Shown piece after piece: positions 34,757 to 45,254 of a DNA stretch of 64,000 nt. Position numbers and translations under genes: made by a program. Each line of letters opens with the position of its first letter. The first letter of the stretch is position 1. Where the stretch lies: positions 1 through 64,000 of the forward strand of contig JAFSIV010000008.1 of assembly GCA_017439585.1 (NCBI GenBank), written 5' to 3'. Source of the DNA: Clostridia bacterium. GTDB taxonomy: Bacteria; Bacillota; Clostridia; Oscillospirales; Acutalibacteraceae. The notes under the pieces are model-generated. The model was not told the DNA's origin. It worked only from the letters and a program-made list of their open reading frames with translations, and made no database searches.

Positions 34757-36073
34757 CTATTCATATAATTTAAATGCCGCTTTAACCTTTTCAAGAGTTA
34801 TACCCTCTTTTTTAGCGGAATCGGAAATTCGGCAGGTGAAAACCGAACTGTTATTAGTCATAATCTCGCTTAGTTTTTCATTTTTATGCTTGCCGGTTTC
34901 CCAATCGGATAACTTAACCGTTTTAAAGTATATAAGACTTTCGCCAACAACCGCTTCTTCCTTATCATAGCGGTATATTTCTCTTATACCTCTGTCAGTA
35001 TCCTTTAAAACTGCGATAGAATCGGTCCATTTATCAGGAATTGTATAAGCAAACCCGTCAACCACATTTATCATATCGGTCTGCTGGCAAACAAGATTTT
35101 CTCCTCCAAAGGAACACCACTGGGTTAAATAAAGCTTTTCGTTTAAATCAGAACGGGTAACCGAAGGAACATCCTTTTGAACCGGAATTTCCAAAATATT
35201 ATCGCCGTTTATATCGGTGGTTGAAAAGCTTGCCGAACGCAGAGTTAAAAGGGTTTCCTTTGTATCGGGAGAATAAAGGGGATTTAAAAGCTTTCCTTTA
35301 TCAAAATAAAGCACCTCGGTAACCGCGCCGACACCTTTAATTTCATCAATATAAACCGCCGGTTTTCCGTTTGATAAATTTGATAATATCGGCTCTGAAA
35401 AGGTTTTTGATGCACTGTCAAGCTCGCAAGAGGAAACCTCGGTAACCCCGTCATTAGTAAGCTCAAAAATCGAAGCCGAATTTTTGCTTTCGGCGGTATT
35501 TGCATTTATAATAAGAATTTCGCGTTTAGAATCCTCATTTAAATCGCAAACTAAAAAATGGGTATACCTTTCGAGCATTCGCTGAGTTAAGGTTTCATTT
35601 TCCAAATTATAAACCGCTAACTGCATTTCGCTCGTTCCATAAATCTGCCAACCAACTATCAGCTCTTTTATACCGTCATTATCGAGGTCATAAAAATCAA
35701 GCATATCAACCGAGCCTGCAACTATCTTCTGAACTGCAAAGCTCTGCCAGCTGCTACCGTCTAACCCGATATAATTTAAGTTCATGGTTGTGTTTTCGTT
35801 TTCGTAGGTACTGTAAAAAGCAAAGGCTTCGAGCAGACCGTCCCCGTTAATATCCTCTCTGATAACCGCCGAGCGATAATTACCTCTGGACGGATATTTG
35901 AAAACATAATTTTCCCCCGCCGTCTGCTTTATTACATCTGCTATTGGATTAAGCTCTCCCGAAAGCGCAGGAGGGGTTAAAAGCTCGGCTGGGTCGGCTG
36001 CCAAAAAATCACATCCGCAAAGCATTATTCCTATTAAAAATACTAATCCCAAACAGATAATTTTCCTTGCCAC
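34757..36073 (-). CDS. lipoprotein with Asp-rich FG-GAP/VCBS-like repeats
   Basis: Predicted extracellular lipoprotein, about 438 aa, lipobox LCGC with Cys21. The body has several calcium-loop-like repeats, DINGDGLLEAF, DLDNDGIKELIVGW, DLNEDSKREILII and DINGDNILEIPV, as in VCBS/FG-GAP beta-propeller repeats. No enzyme motif was found. A GTG start at 36073 is preferred: GAGGTGA lies 7 bases before it, whereas the ATG at 36079 overlaps that site. It is the first gene of the run and lies 5 bases upstream of the response regulator, so it may be an accessory of that sensory pair. Confidence 0.72.
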   Translation of the reverse strand: MARKIICLGLVFLIGIMLCGCDFLAADPAELLTPPALSGELNPIADVIKQTAGENYVFKYPSRGNYRSAVIREDINGDGLLEAFAFYSTYENENTTMNLNYIGLDGSSWQSFAVQKIVAGSVDMLDFYDLDNDGIKELIVGWQIYGTSEMQLAVYNLENETLTQRMLERYTHFLVCDLNEDSKREILIINANTAESKNSASIFELTNDGVTEVSSCELDSASKTFSEPILSNLSNGKPAVYIDEIKGVGAVTEVLYFDKGKLLNPLYSPDTKETLLTLRSASFSTTDINGDNILEIPVQKDVPSVTRSDLNEKLYLTQWCSFGGENLVCQQTDMINVVDGFAYTIPDKWTDSIAVLKDTDRGIREIYRYDKEEAVVGESLIYFKTVKLSDWETGKHKNEKLSEIMTNNSSVFTCRISDSAKKEGITLEKVKAAFKLYE

Positions 36074-36243
36074 CGACATTCACCTCGCAAATAAATATTC
36101 ACATAATTATACATAATAGATTATATCATATAAACTCTCAAAAATAAAGACATTTTGTTAATATTTTTAATTTTTTTCTAATAAGAATTTTAACCTTAAT
36201 AAATTGTTTAAAAGGGGTTATGGTGACAGAGAAGCTTATACAA

Positions 36244-36277
36244 AAAGGCTATCTCGCAATTTTGCGAAACAGCCTTT
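36244..36277 (-). terminator. terminator of galE
   Basis: AAAGGCT / AGCCTTT outer stem and TCGCAA / TTGCGA inner stem. The two positions between them form G-U pairs only on the minus-strand RNA, which then runs into five T, fixing its direction. Confidence 0.85.
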
Positions 36278-36287
36278 AAAACTTTAT

Positions 36288-37301
36288 TTACTTTTCATAT
36301 CCGTTAGGATTTCCCTGTTGCCAACGCCAAGTATCCTCGCACATTTCGTCAATACCGAATTTAGCTTCCCAACCCAAAACCTCTCTTGCCTTATCAGGCT
36401 TTGCATAAACCTCGTCAGGGTCTCCGGGACGGCGAGGGTCGATAACATAAGGAACATCAATACCCGAAGCCTTAACAAAAGCATCGCGAAGCTGCAAAAC
36501 ACTGGTTCCGTTTCCTGTGCCTAAATTAAATGCCTCGCATCCGATATTAGAAAGCGCCCAATCAACCGCTTTAACATGACCTACCGCTAAATCTACAACA
36601 TGGATATAATCTCTGACGCCAGTTCCGTCAACAGTGTTATAATCATTGCCGAAAACATGAAGCTTTTCGAGCTTTCCAACCGCAACCTGACTGATATAAG
36701 GCATTAGATTGTTCGGAATACCCTTGGGGTCTTCGCCGATAATACCGCTCTTATGAGCGCCGATAGGATTAAAATATCTCAAAAGTGCAATAGACCAGCT
36801 ATCGTCTGCTATAAACAAATCGCGAAGCATTTCTTCGATAAAATATTTTGTTCTGCCATAAGGGTTAATAGCGCCGAGAGGCATACCCTCTCTTAAAGGC
36901 ATTTCGGTGGCGACACCGTAAACGGTTGCCGAAGAGGAAAATACAATTTTCTTAACCGAGAATTCCGCCATAACTTCGAGCAAATATAAAGTGCTTATAA
37001 GGTTATTATCATAATATAAAACAGGCTTAGCAACCGACTCGCCAACCGCTTTAAGACCTGCGAAATGGATAACGGCTTCAATGGTGTTTTCAGAGAAAAT
37101 CTTGCGCAAGGCATCTTTATCTCTAACATCCTCTTCATAGAACTTAATCTTTTTGCCGGTTATTTTCTCAACTCGCTTCAGAGATTCGCTGCTACTGTTA
37201 TCAAGATTATCAATAACAATAACATCATATCCCGCATTTAACATTTCAACGCAGGTATGACTTCCTATGTAACCTGCACCGCCTGTAACTAAAATTGCCA
37301 T
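36288..37301 (-). CDS. galE: UDP-glucose 4-epimerase
   Basis: Short-chain dehydrogenase/reductase-fold enzyme that interconverts UDP-glucose and UDP-galactose for the Leloir pathway and wall polysaccharides. NAD-binding GGAGYIG at residues 7-13, the catalytic Ser in [10 protein letters not shown] and the YxxxK pair in PYGRTKYF. 337 aa, full length. GGAGG lies before ATG 37301. Likely in one unit with the acyltransferase-like gene 17 bases upstream. Confidence 0.96.
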   Translation of the reverse strand: MAILVTGGAGYIGSHTCVEMLNAGYDVIVIDNLDNSSSESLKRVEKITGKKIKFYEEDVRDKDALRKIFSENTIEAVIHFAGLKAVGESVAKPVLYYDNNLISTLYLLEVMAEFSVKKIVFSSSATVYGVATEMPLREGMPLGAINPYGRTKYFIEEMLRDLFIADDSWSIALLRYFNPIGAHKSGIIGEDPKGIPNNLMPYISQVAVGKLEKLHVFGNDYNTVDGTGVRDYIHVVDLAVGHVKAVDWALSNIGCEAFNLGTGNGTSVLQLRDAFVKASGIDVPYVIDPRRPGDPDEVYAKPDKAREVLGWEAKFGIDEMCEDTWRWQQGNPNGYEK

Positions 37302-37318
37302 AATAAAAACCTCCGAAA

Positions 37319-38179
37319 TTATTTTTTCTTTTTTCTTGTTTTAATGCCCGAATCCTCAATAATCTTTTCAGGTGCCGTTTCCAAAAGTTCGGGATTTTTA
37401 AGAAGCTTACCCATTTTTCTGAAAGCCGCCGCAAAATAAGCGCCTGAACATATTCTTTCGTCCATAGTAATCGCTAAGGGCAATACCTTTTCTAAAACAA
37501 TCTCATCGCCCTGTTTTTTAGGTACTTCCTTTAAATTCCCCATTGTCATAAAAATACTGGTTGTTCCGAAATTATAGCAATGATGATATGTAGCATTAGT
37601 TCTTATCGAAATAAGATTTGAAATTGCAAGACTGTTATGGAAAGGAGACATATCTATTATCTTTTTAGGAAGCAAGCCATAACGGTCTAACAGCTTGAAG
37701 AAAGGCACACCAACCGTTAAAAGACCTGGAACGCTGAGTAAGAATTTAATCATTTTCTCGGTGCCGTTATTATCGGGAGAATTGCGGTTTTCCTCAACAA
37801 ACGCTTCAATTTTGCGATTCACTTCAAAAACATTATCGGTTAACTCAAAATACATTTTAGACATTGTTCCATGGCCGTCTTCACCCTTTAAAACAACCAT
37901 AGCAACCGAATATTCATTTCTGGCATACACCTTTTTGTTAACAATAAATCTATTTACCTCAGGATATTCTGCCGCAGTTTGCAAATAAGCCGCAATAATA
38001 ACTGCCATGTGGCTTACCGCTCTGCCCTCTTTTCTCGTTTTATTAACATAAGCTTGAATAGGCTCATATGGTATTTCTATGGTGACCATATTCATAGCAT
38101 CGATACGCTCTTTCATTATATGAGCCGCAACCTTATACATCGGGTCAATATTTTTAAGTTTAGTACCGTCCGCTCGCAT
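37319..38179 (-). CDS. stand-alone E2/CAT-type acyltransferase domain protein with altered catalytic motif
   Basis: Resembles the catalytic domain of 2-oxoacid dehydrogenase E2 and chloramphenicol acetyltransferases, but with no lipoyl or E1-binding domain. Start [14 protein letters not shown] fits clostridial stand-alone members, and GGGGGA before the ATG at 38179 supports it (an ATG four codons earlier has no ribosome site). The C-terminal active-site box, usually DHRxxDG, reads MDERICSG: the catalytic His is Glu and the Asp is Ser. HHCYNFGTT lies upstream of it. So either the chemistry is different or the protein is non-catalytic. The C-terminus is strongly basic (TRKKKK). Confidence 0.82.
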   Translation of the reverse strand: MRADGTKLKNIDPMYKVAAHIMKERIDAMNMVTIEIPYEPIQAYVNKTRKEGRAVSHMAVIIAAYLQTAAEYPEVNRFIVNKKVYARNEYSVAMVVLKGEDGHGTMSKMYFELTDNVFEVNRKIEAFVEENRNSPDNNGTEKMIKFLLSVPGLLTVGVPFFKLLDRYGLLPKKIIDMSPFHNSLAISNLISIRTNATYHHCYNFGTTSIFMTMGNLKEVPKKQGDEIVLEKVLPLAITMDERICSGAYFAAAFRKMGKLLKNPELLETAPEKIIEDSGIKTRKKKK

Positions 38180-38202
38180 ATTATCCCCCATTTTACTCGA
38201 AA

Positions 38203-38270
38203 CTTATACACAATATAAATTATATTGTCAAACGCTTATCAAGTATACCATATTTCGACCGTTTTTACAA
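38203..38270 (-). promoter_or_regulatory. two tandem sigma-A promoters before the acyltransferase-galE unit
   Basis: Minus strand. Distal: TTGTAA (38265-38270), 17 bp, TATACT (38242-38247). Proximal: TTGACA (38226-38231), 17 bp, TATAAG (38203-38208). An ATATAATTTATAT near-palindrome fills the proximal spacer. Confidence 0.8.
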
Positions 38271-38289
38271 GATTTTTTTAAAATATAAA

Positions 38290-38328
38290 AGGAAAGGTTA
38301 ACAAGAATTTATCTTGCTAACCTTTCCT
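38290..38328 (-). terminator. terminator of the pfl unit, overlapping the end of pflA
   Basis: 16-bp stem (38290-38305 with 38313-38328) with one position that is G-U on the minus RNA. The 5' arm lies within the last pflA codons, and a TTTTATATTT tail follows. Confidence 0.9.
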
Positions 38329-39022
38329 CTAACTGTTTCATAATATTTTTATCGGGTTCCGATATGTTTTCAAATCTAAATGGAATTTTCAAATCTTCGT
38401 ATTTAGATTTGCATAGTTTCTTGAATGGCAAAAGCTCTGTTTTTTCTAAAAATTTAAGATTTTCAGTTATTTTCTTTAAACCTTTAATATTTTCCTCTGT
38501 ATCATTTAAGGTTGGTATTATAACCTGCCTTATGCGGTAAGGAATTTTCTTTTCTTCTAAAATCTTTAAAAATTCAAGCGGTTTTTCAATACCGCAACCA
38601 ACATTTTCGCGGTATAATTCGTCGGTTGTATATTTAATATCAAGCAAAACAAAATCAGTAAATTCAAGTGCTTCTAAAACTGCCTCGTTTATAATGCTTC
38701 CCGAGGTATCAAGACAGGTGTTTATCCCTTTTTGCTTGCAAAGAGAAAAAACCTCTTTAACAAATTCCGCCTGCATTAAAGGCTCACCGCCCGAAAGGGT
38801 TATTCCGCCCTTTGCACCAAAATATTCGCGGTATTTCAAAGCGTTTTGAACTAAATCCTCAGCCGTTATTTCCTCACCGCCCGAAAACTCCCAGGTTTCA
38901 GGGTTATGGCAGCAACCACACCTTAAATTACAGCCCTGTAAAAAAGCTATAAAGCGGATACCCGGTCCGTCCAAAGTACCGAGGGTTTGAATAGAATTAA
39001 TTTTACCTTTTATTAAGCTCAT
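38309..39022 (-). CDS. pflA: pyruvate formate-lyase activating enzyme
   Basis: Radical SAM activase that installs the glycyl radical in PflB. 237 aa; the 4Fe-4S motif is C31-NLR-C35-GC-C38. GGITLSGGEPLMQ is the SAM-binding glycine motif. It follows pflB by 70 bases with a hairpin between them, and its own stop codon lies inside the shared terminator. Confidence 0.96.
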   Translation of the reverse strand: MSLIKGKINSIQTLGTLDGPGIRFIAFLQGCNLRCGCCHNPETWEFSGGEEITAEDLVQNALKYREYFGAKGGITLSGGEPLMQAEFVKEVFSLCKQKGINTCLDTSGSIINEAVLEALEFTDFVLLDIKYTTDELYRENVGCGIEKPLEFLKILEEKKIPYRIRQVIIPTLNDTEENIKGLKKITENLKFLEKTELLPFKKLCKSKYEDLKIPFRFENISEPDKNIMKQLEERLAR

Positions 39023-39041
39023 TTTTTATTCCTCTTATTTT

Positions 39042-39071
39042 AAAACCGCCTAGTTTTAGCTAAGCGGTTTT
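39042..39071 (-). other. intercistronic hairpin between pflB and pflA
   Basis: 12-bp stem AAAACCGCCTAG / CTAAGCGGTTTT, one position wobble-paired on the minus RNA, followed by TTTTAAAAT. It could act as a leaky terminator that lowers pflA relative to pflB, a usual need since far less activase than lyase is required. Confidence 0.7.
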
Positions 39072-39092
39072 AATCTTTAATAACAAATCAAA

Positions 39093-41324
39093 CTAAATTG
39101 CCTCATGGAATGTACGGCTTATAACCTCGCGTTGCTGCTCCTTAGATAACTTATGGAAGTTAACCGCATACCCCGAAACACGAATGGTTAAATTCGGATA
39201 TGCCTCAGGGTCATTATAAGCCTCTATCAAGGTTTCGCGGTTCAAAACATTTATATTTATATGGTGAGCGCGTTTTAAGAAATAACCGTCCAAAATAGCA
39301 ACTAGGTTTTCTGCCCTCTCGTCATCTGTTTTGCCAAGGGTATCAGGGGTGATTGAGAAGGTGTTAGAAATACCGTCTCGGCAATCATCATAGCTTAATT
39401 TTGCAACCGAGTTCAAGGAAGCCAATGCACCCCTCTCCTCGCGGTTATGCATTGGGTTAGCGCCGGGGGCAAAAGCTGCGCCTGCTTCTCTGCCGTCAGG
39501 AGTAGCACCTGTATTTTTACCATACATAACATTTGAGGTGATAGTGAGTACCGACAAGGTATGAATAGCATCTCTGTAAGTCGGGGTTTTTCTAAGCTCA
39601 GTAATCATTTTATGGGTCATTTCTTTTGCAATTAGGTCAACCCTATCGTCGTCATTACCGAATTTTGGGAAATCACCCTCGGTTTTAAACTCGGTGATAA
39701 AGCCGTTCTCATCCTTTATAGGCTTAACTTTTGCAAATTTGATAGCGCTCAAAGAATCGGCAACAACCGAAAGACCTGCGATACCGAAAGCCATAAAACG
39801 CTCAACATCAGTATCATGCAAAGCCATTTGAGACTTCTCATAAGCATACTTATCGTGCATATAGTGAATGATATTCATTGTATTAACATAAAGCTTACAA
39901 AGCCAGCCTAAATAAATATCAATTCTTTCCATAACCTCGTTATAATCTAGCTTTTCGCGGTCTAAAACCGGCATCTGAGGACCGATATGAATACCGCTTG
40001 TTGTATCATAACCACCATTAATAGCGATAAGCAAAAGCTTAGCTAAATTACAACGCGCGCCGAAAAACTGCATCTGCTTGCCAACCTTCATAGCCGAAAC
40101 ACAGCAAGCAATAGCATAATCGTCTCCGTAAATATCGCGCATAACATCGTCGTTCTCGTACTGAATAGAATCAGTATCGACCGATACCTTTGCGCAGAAC
40201 TTCTTAAAGCCCTCAGGCAAGGAATTAGACCAAAGCACCGTTAAATTAGGCTCAGGAGAAGAACCTAGGGTATAAAGGGTATTAAGAATACGGAAGCTAG
40301 ACTTTGTAACCAAGGTTCTGCCGTCTTCACCCATACCGCCGACTGCCTCAGTAATCCACATTGGGTCGCCGCCAAACAATTCGTTATATTCGGGTGTTCT
40401 TAAATGACGCGCCATTCTAAGTTTCATAACAAAATCGTCTATTAGCTCTTGCGCCGAAGCTTCATCTAAAACGCCGTTCTTTATATCTCTCTCGATATAA
40501 ATATCGAAGAAGGTGCTAACGCGACCTAAGGACATTGCCGCTCCGTTTTGCTCTTTAATAGCGGCAAGATACGCAAAATAGGTCCACTGTATAGCCTCGC
40601 GGGCATTCTTTGCAGGCTCGCTTATATCAAAGCCATACATCTCTGCCATTTCCTTCATATAACCCAAAAATAGAATTTGGCGATAAATTTCTTCTTTTAG
40701 ACGGATAGTTTCAGCGTTAAAGTTTTCACCCTCTAACTTAGCCATATCATTTTTCTTTTCTTCTATCAATCTATCAATGCCGTAAAGGGCTACTCTACGG
40801 TAATCGCCTATAATTCTTCCTCTGCCGTAAGCATCGGGAAGACCTGTTATAACATGGCATCTGCGGGCTAAACGCATCTCGTCGGTATATGCTCTGAAAA
40901 CACCGTCATTATGGGTAGTTCTGTAACGAAACTCCTCCTCGATTTTTTCGCTGAGCTTATATCCGTAAGCCTCGCAAGCCTGACGCACCATTCTCATACC
41001 GCCAAAGGGATTAACACCTCTTTTTAAGGGGCGGTTGGTCTGCAAACCAACAATAATCTCGTTTTCTTCATCAATATAACCGGGAGAATAACTGGTTAAA
41101 GAGGAAACAGTTGCAGTATCAATATCCAAAACACCGCCATATTGACGTTCTAATTTAAAAAGGGCATTAAGCTTGTCCATCAAAGCGCTTGTTCTTTCGG
41201 TTGCGCCGCTTAAAAAGTCGCCCTCGCCCTTATATTCGGCATAATTCAACTGAATAAAATCGCGAACATTGATTTCGTCATTCCAAGCACCCGATTTAAA
41301 TCCGTTCCAATTTTTATGTTCCAT
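39093..41324 (-). CDS. pflB: formate acetyltransferase (pyruvate formate-lyase)
   Basis: Glycyl-radical enzyme converting pyruvate and CoA to acetyl-CoA and formate without oxygen. 743 aa, full length. Active-site cysteines C407-C408 ([10 protein letters not shown]) and the radical glycine G718 in [10 protein letters not shown] are present, so this is true PFL and not a diol dehydratase homologue. Transcription starts at a perfect promoter and passes through a ZTP riboswitch with a terminator, tying formate production to folate/purine status. Confidence 0.97.
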   Translation of the reverse strand: MEHKNWNGFKSGAWNDEINVRDFIQLNYAEYKGEGDFLSGATERTSALMDKLNALFKLERQYGGVLDIDTATVSSLTSYSPGYIDEENEIIVGLQTNRPLKRGVNPFGGMRMVRQACEAYGYKLSEKIEEEFRYRTTHNDGVFRAYTDEMRLARRCHVITGLPDAYGRGRIIGDYRRVALYGIDRLIEEKKNDMAKLEGENFNAETIRLKEEIYRQILFLGYMKEMAEMYGFDISEPAKNAREAIQWTYFAYLAAIKEQNGAAMSLGRVSTFFDIYIERDIKNGVLDEASAQELIDDFVMKLRMARHLRTPEYNELFGGDPMWITEAVGGMGEDGRTLVTKSSFRILNTLYTLGSSPEPNLTVLWSNSLPEGFKKFCAKVSVDTDSIQYENDDVMRDIYGDDYAIACCVSAMKVGKQMQFFGARCNLAKLLLIAINGGYDTTSGIHIGPQMPVLDREKLDYNEVMERIDIYLGWLCKLYVNTMNIIHYMHDKYAYEKSQMALHDTDVERFMAFGIAGLSVVADSLSAIKFAKVKPIKDENGFITEFKTEGDFPKFGNDDDRVDLIAKEMTHKMITELRKTPTYRDAIHTLSVLTITSNVMYGKNTGATPDGREAGAAFAPGANPMHNREERGALASLNSVAKLSYDDCRDGISNTFSITPDTLGKTDDERAENLVAILDGYFLKRAHHININVLNRETLIEAYNDPEAYPNLTIRVSGYAVNFHKLSKEQQREVISRTFHEAI

Positions 41325-41353
41325 TATATTTCCTCCGAAAAGATTATCAGTTT

Positions 41354-41463
41354 AAAAAAGGCGACTCAGCTTAAAATAAAAACTGAATCGCCCAGACGGT
41401 CGGCAAACACAGCTCATACTCCCTTGCAGTTATCTGCAAAAAATCCGTCAGTCGTATGAGCTG
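41354..41463 (-). ncRNA. ZTP (pfl-motif) riboswitch with terminator, upstream of pflB
   Basis: Read on the minus strand: P1 arm CAGCTCATAC (41454-41463), the conserved CGACTGACGGA, a small GCAG/CTGC hairpin, AAGGGA, the second P1 arm GTATGAGCTG (41410-41419), then after a short linker CCGTCTGGGC (41390-41399), which forms the pseudoknot with CTGACGG. This is the pfl/ZTP aptamer layout. The final GGC overlaps the first arm of a terminator (GGCGATTCAG / CTGAGTCGCC, 41360-41392, then six T), giving a classical on-switch: ligand (ZTP/ZMP, which builds up when 10-formyl-THF is short) should prevent termination. Confidence 0.92.
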
Positions 41464-41468
41464 ATTAT

Positions 41469-41497
41469 ATTCTACAACACATTTTGACTTTTGTCAA
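41469..41497 (-). promoter_or_regulatory. sigma-A promoter of pflB
   Basis: Minus strand: TTGACA (41492-41497), 17-bp spacer, TAGAAT (41469-41474), 6 bases before the riboswitch P1. A TTGTTGA...TCAAAA near-symmetry and the palindrome ACAATATATTGT (41497-41508) overlap the -35 region; a redox repressor site is conceivable but weak. Confidence 0.9.
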
Positions 41498-41572
41498 CAA
41501 TATATTGTGTTATTTTTTAAACAAAACTACAAAATATATGTTTTGCACATATTTTTTATTTTTTGTCTTAAT

Positions 41573-41601
41573 AAACCCTGTTGTTTTTCACAACAGGGTT
41601 T
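41573..41601 (-). terminator. terminator of rpoBC
   Basis: 12-bp perfect stem AAACCCTGTTGT / ACAACAGGGTTT just after the rpoC stop. The T-run is short (TTTATT). Confidence 0.8.
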
Positions 41602-41612
41602 AAAAGTGAATT

Positions 41613-44600
41613 TTAAGCTTCCGCAGTTTCAACTGCTTCCTCGACAAAATCTAATGTTTCCTCGATTTCTTCCTCTTCAGGTTGGTTGTATTTAGCGGGA
41701 GATATTTCCTCACACTTCATACCTGTACCCGCAGGAACAAGCTTACCGATAATAACATTTTCTTTAAGGCCGAATAACGGGTCTGCCTTGCCCTTGATAG
41801 CAGCTTCGGTAAGAACACGGGTGGTTTCTTGGAAGGAAGCGGCGGACAAGAAGGACTCGGTTGCAAGAGAAGCCTTGGTAATACCAAGCAAGGTTGCTTG
41901 ATAAGTAGCCTTTGTAAGACCCTCTTCACCCGCATCAATACGAGCTTGAACTGCCTTATTAGCATCTGAAATTTCCTTATATTCATAGCTTACATTCTGC
42001 AACAAATCGGTTGAGCCTGCATCGGTGATGCGAAGCTTCTTCATCATCTGACGAACGATAACCTCAATGTGCTTATCGTTGATATCAACACCTTGTGTGC
42101 GATATGCATTTTGAATTTCAGCTATAATATATTGTTGAACTGCCTCAGGTCCCTGAGCCTCTAAAATATCCTGCGGATACTTAGAACCCGGGATAAGCAT
42201 ATCACCGGCATGAACAAAGTCGCCATCACTAACAAGCGGTCTGATACCGTAAGGAATAGTAACCTTTTCCTCGGTTTTAAGCTCGTCATTAGTAATAATG
42301 ATAACATTGCTCTTCTTTTCCTCAGAAATACGAACAGTACCGTCTATCTTAGCGATTAAGCCGCAACGCTTAGGTCTTCTGGCTTCAAAAAGCTCTTCAA
42401 CACGGGGAAGACCCTGAGTAATATCCTCAGTTGATGCGATACCGCCGGTATGGAAGGTACGCATTGTAAGCTGAGTACCGGGCTCACCGATAGACTGAGC
42501 AGCAACGATACCAACTGCTTCACCTGTTGTAACAGGTTTTGCGGTTGCAAGGTTACGACCGTAACACTTTTTACATACACCGTGATGGCTATGGCAAGTA
42601 AGCACAGAGCGGATTTCAATACTGGTAATACCTGCATCAACTATCATTTGAGCAGCATCGCCTGTAATCATATCCTCCTTAGACCAGATAACCTCACCGG
42701 TTTCAGGATGAACTGCATCATGAAGCAAGTATCTGCCTTCAAGACGCTCTGCCAAAGGCTCTAAGATATGGTTACCGTCTTTAATATCAAATACGGTTAA
42801 GCCTTCTTCGGTTCCACAGTCGTTCTCGCGAACGATAACATCCTGCGCAACGTCAACAAGACGACGGGTTAGATAACCCGAGTCAGCCGTTCTAAGAGCG
42901 GTATCGGCAAGACCTTTACGCGCACCACGAGAGGAAATGAAGTATTCAAGAACGTTTAGGCCCTCACGGTAGTTAGCACGAATCGGAACTTCAATAACCT
43001 TACCTGCGGTATTTGCAATAAGTCCGCGCATACCTGCAAGCTGTCTAATCTGAGCCATAGAACCACGGGCACCGGAGTCTGCCATCATAAATATCGGATT
43101 GAACTCATCAAGGTTGCCTTTAAGTGCGTCTGCAACATCCTCGGTAGCCTTGTTCCAGATATCAATTACATGGCGGCTTCGCTCATCGTCATTAATAAGA
43201 CCGCGGCGATAATCTCTTGTTACAAAATCAATATCCTTTTCCGCATCGCTTAAAATCTTCTTTTTCTCAGGAGGAATAACAGCGTCGATAACCGCAACTG
43301 TTATAGCGCCCTTAGTAGAATATTTGAAGCCGGTAGCCTTGATATTATCAAGCACGATAGCTGATTTGCTGGTTCCGTGAATGGTGATGCATTTATCAAT
43401 TATTTTACCTAATTGCTTTTTGCCAACCTTATTCTGAATAATATCATCATTGCTTTCAACAACGGTTTTGGTTGGGTCTTTAAGCTTAAAGCACCATTCA
43501 AGGTCAAGGGCGGTATCGGGATTGCTTCTGTTAACAAAACCTAAGTCCTGCGGAATAGATTCATTGAAAATAATGAAACCTACTGTACACCAAATAAGCT
43601 TTGAAGCACCCTCGCCATCAGTTATTCTAACTCTGATAGGAGCATGAAGACCGATAACACCGTCATTATAAGCCATAATAGCTTCATTTTTATCTCTGAA
43701 TATCTTGTTAGTACCGTTTTCATCAGCCTTAACAATGGTTAAATAGTAAGAACCTAAAACCATATCCTGAGTAGGAACAGCAACAGGCTTACCGTCAGAG
43801 GGTTTTAAAAGGTTATTAGCAGCAAGCATTAAAAGACGAGCTTCTGCCTGAGCCTCTGCTGAGAGAGGCACGTGAACAGCCATTTGGTCGCCGTCAAAGT
43901 CGGCATTATAAGCTGTACAAACAAGGGGGTGAAGTTTAAGAGCTTTACCCTCAACCAAAACAGGCTCGAATGCCTGAATACCAAGTCTGTGAAGTGTTGG
44001 CGCGCGGTTTAAGAGAACGGGGTGTTCCTTAATAACCGTTTCGAGAGCATCCCAAATTTCAGTTGAAGCACGCTCAACCATCTTTCTTGCAGACTTAATA
44101 TTTACAACCTTTTTGGTTTCAACAAGTCTCTTCATAACGAAGGGCTTAAAGAGTTCAAGCGCCATTTCCTTAGGAAGACCGCACTGATACATTTTAAGTT
44201 CAGGACCTACAACGATAACCGAACGACCTGAATAGTCAACACGCTTACCGAGAAGGTTCTGACGGAAACGGCCCTGCTTACCTTTAAGCATATCAGAAAG
44301 GGATTTAAGGGCACGGTTGTTAGGACCGGTAACCGGCTTTCCGCGTCTGCCGTTATCAATAAGAGCGTCAACCGCTTCTTGAAGCATTCTCTTCTCGTTA
44401 CGAACGATAATATCAGGAGCGCGAAGTTCTAATAATCTCTTCAAACGGTTGTTACGGTTAATAACTCTTCTATATAGGTCGTTTAAATCACTTGTTGCAA
44501 AACGTCCACCGTCTAACTGCACCATAGGACGCAAATCAGGCGGAATTACCGGAATAACATCAAGTATCATCCACTCAGGACGGTTACCCGACTGTCTGAA

Positions 44601-45242
44601 CGCTTCAAGCACCTCTAAACGCTTTAAAATGCGAAGATGTCTCTGTCCCGAAGCGGTTTCAAGCTCCTCGCGAAGCTCTGCGCAGGTTTTATCAAGGTCT
44701 ATTTCGCATAGCAATTTCTTGATTGCCTCAGCACCCATGCCTGCCTCGAAATCATCCTCATATTTTTCGCGCATATCGCGGTATTGCTTTTCATTTAAAA
44801 GCTGTTTCTTTTCAAGGGGAGTTGAACCGGGATCGGTTACGATATATTGAGAGAAATAAAGTACCTGTTCAAGCGCTTTGGGGGTAACATCAAGAACTAA
44901 GCCCATACGGGATGGGATAGTCTTGAAATACCAGATATGCGAAACAGGAGCTGCAAGCTCAATAGAGCCCATACGCTCACGGCGAACCTTAGCGCGTGTT
45001 ACCTCAACGCCGCAACGCTCGCAGACCTTACCCTTATAACGAATACGCTTATACTTTCCGCAATGACATTCCCAGTCCTTTTGAGGTCCAAAAATGCGTT
45101 CGCAGAAAAGACCGCTCTGCTCGGGCTTTAAGGTTCTGTAATTTATAGTTTCCGGCTTGGTAACCTCGCCGTATGACCAGCTTCTAATCTGTTCAGGAGA
45201 CGCAAGTCCGATTTTTATTGATTCAAATTCAATTTCTGCCAT
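41613..45242 (-). CDS. rpoC: DNA-directed RNA polymerase subunit beta'
   Basis: 1209 aa. N-terminal zinc site CHCGKYKR and CERCGVEV, the catalytic [12 protein letters not shown] triad, the bridge/trigger region, and the second zinc cluster ([17 protein letters not shown]). The acidic tail ([21 protein letters not shown], quoted to 20 residues: [20 protein letters not shown]) is unusually negative. Starts 12 bases after rpoB. Length is close to other clostridial forms, with no large insertion seen. Confidence 0.98.
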   Translation of the reverse strand: MAEIEFESIKIGLASPEQIRSWSYGEVTKPETINYRTLKPEQSGLFCERIFGPQKDWECHCGKYKRIRYKGKVCERCGVEVTRAKVRRERMGSIELAAPVSHIWYFKTIPSRMGLVLDVTPKALEQVLYFSQYIVTDPGSTPLEKKQLLNEKQYRDMREKYEDDFEAGMGAEAIKKLLCEIDLDKTCAELREELETASGQRHLRILKRLEVLEAFRQSGNRPEWMILDVIPVIPPDLRPMVQLDGGRFATSDLNDLYRRVINRNNRLKRLLELRAPDIIVRNEKRMLQEAVDALIDNGRRGKPVTGPNNRALKSLSDMLKGKQGRFRQNLLGKRVDYSGRSVIVVGPELKMYQCGLPKEMALELFKPFVMKRLVETKKVVNIKSARKMVERASTEIWDALETVIKEHPVLLNRAPTLHRLGIQAFEPVLVEGKALKLHPLVCTAYNADFDGDQMAVHVPLSAEAQAEARLLMLAANNLLKPSDGKPVAVPTQDMVLGSYYLTIVKADENGTNKIFRDKNEAIMAYNDGVIGLHAPIRVRITDGEGASKLIWCTVGFIIFNESIPQDLGFVNRSNPDTALDLEWCFKLKDPTKTVVESNDDIIQNKVGKKQLGKIIDKCITIHGTSKSAIVLDNIKATGFKYSTKGAITVAVIDAVIPPEKKKILSDAEKDIDFVTRDYRRGLINDDERSRHVIDIWNKATEDVADALKGNLDEFNPIFMMADSGARGSMAQIRQLAGMRGLIANTAGKVIEVPIRANYREGLNVLEYFISSRGARKGLADTALRTADSGYLTRRLVDVAQDVIVRENDCGTEEGLTVFDIKDGNHILEPLAERLEGRYLLHDAVHPETGEVIWSKEDMITGDAAQMIVDAGITSIEIRSVLTCHSHHGVCKKCYGRNLATAKPVTTGEAVGIVAAQSIGEPGTQLTMRTFHTGGIASTEDITQGLPRVEELFEARRPKRCGLIAKIDGTVRISEEKKSNVIIITNDELKTEEKVTIPYGIRPLVSDGDFVHAGDMLIPGSKYPQDILEAQGPEAVQQYIIAEIQNAYRTQGVDINDKHIEVIVRQMMKKLRITDAGSTDLLQNVSYEYKEISDANKAVQARIDAGEEGLTKATYQATLLGITKASLATESFLSAASFQETTRVLTEAAIKGKADPLFGLKENVIIGKLVPAGTGMKCEEISPAKYNQPEEEEIEETLDFVEEAVETAEA

Positions 45243-45254
45243 AATTGCCCTCCA

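Noticed and set aside
41469..41508. Rex (redox repressor) operator at the pflB promoter
   Set aside because: TTGTTGA...TCAAAAT is only partly symmetrical and departs from the Rex consensus in one half-site.
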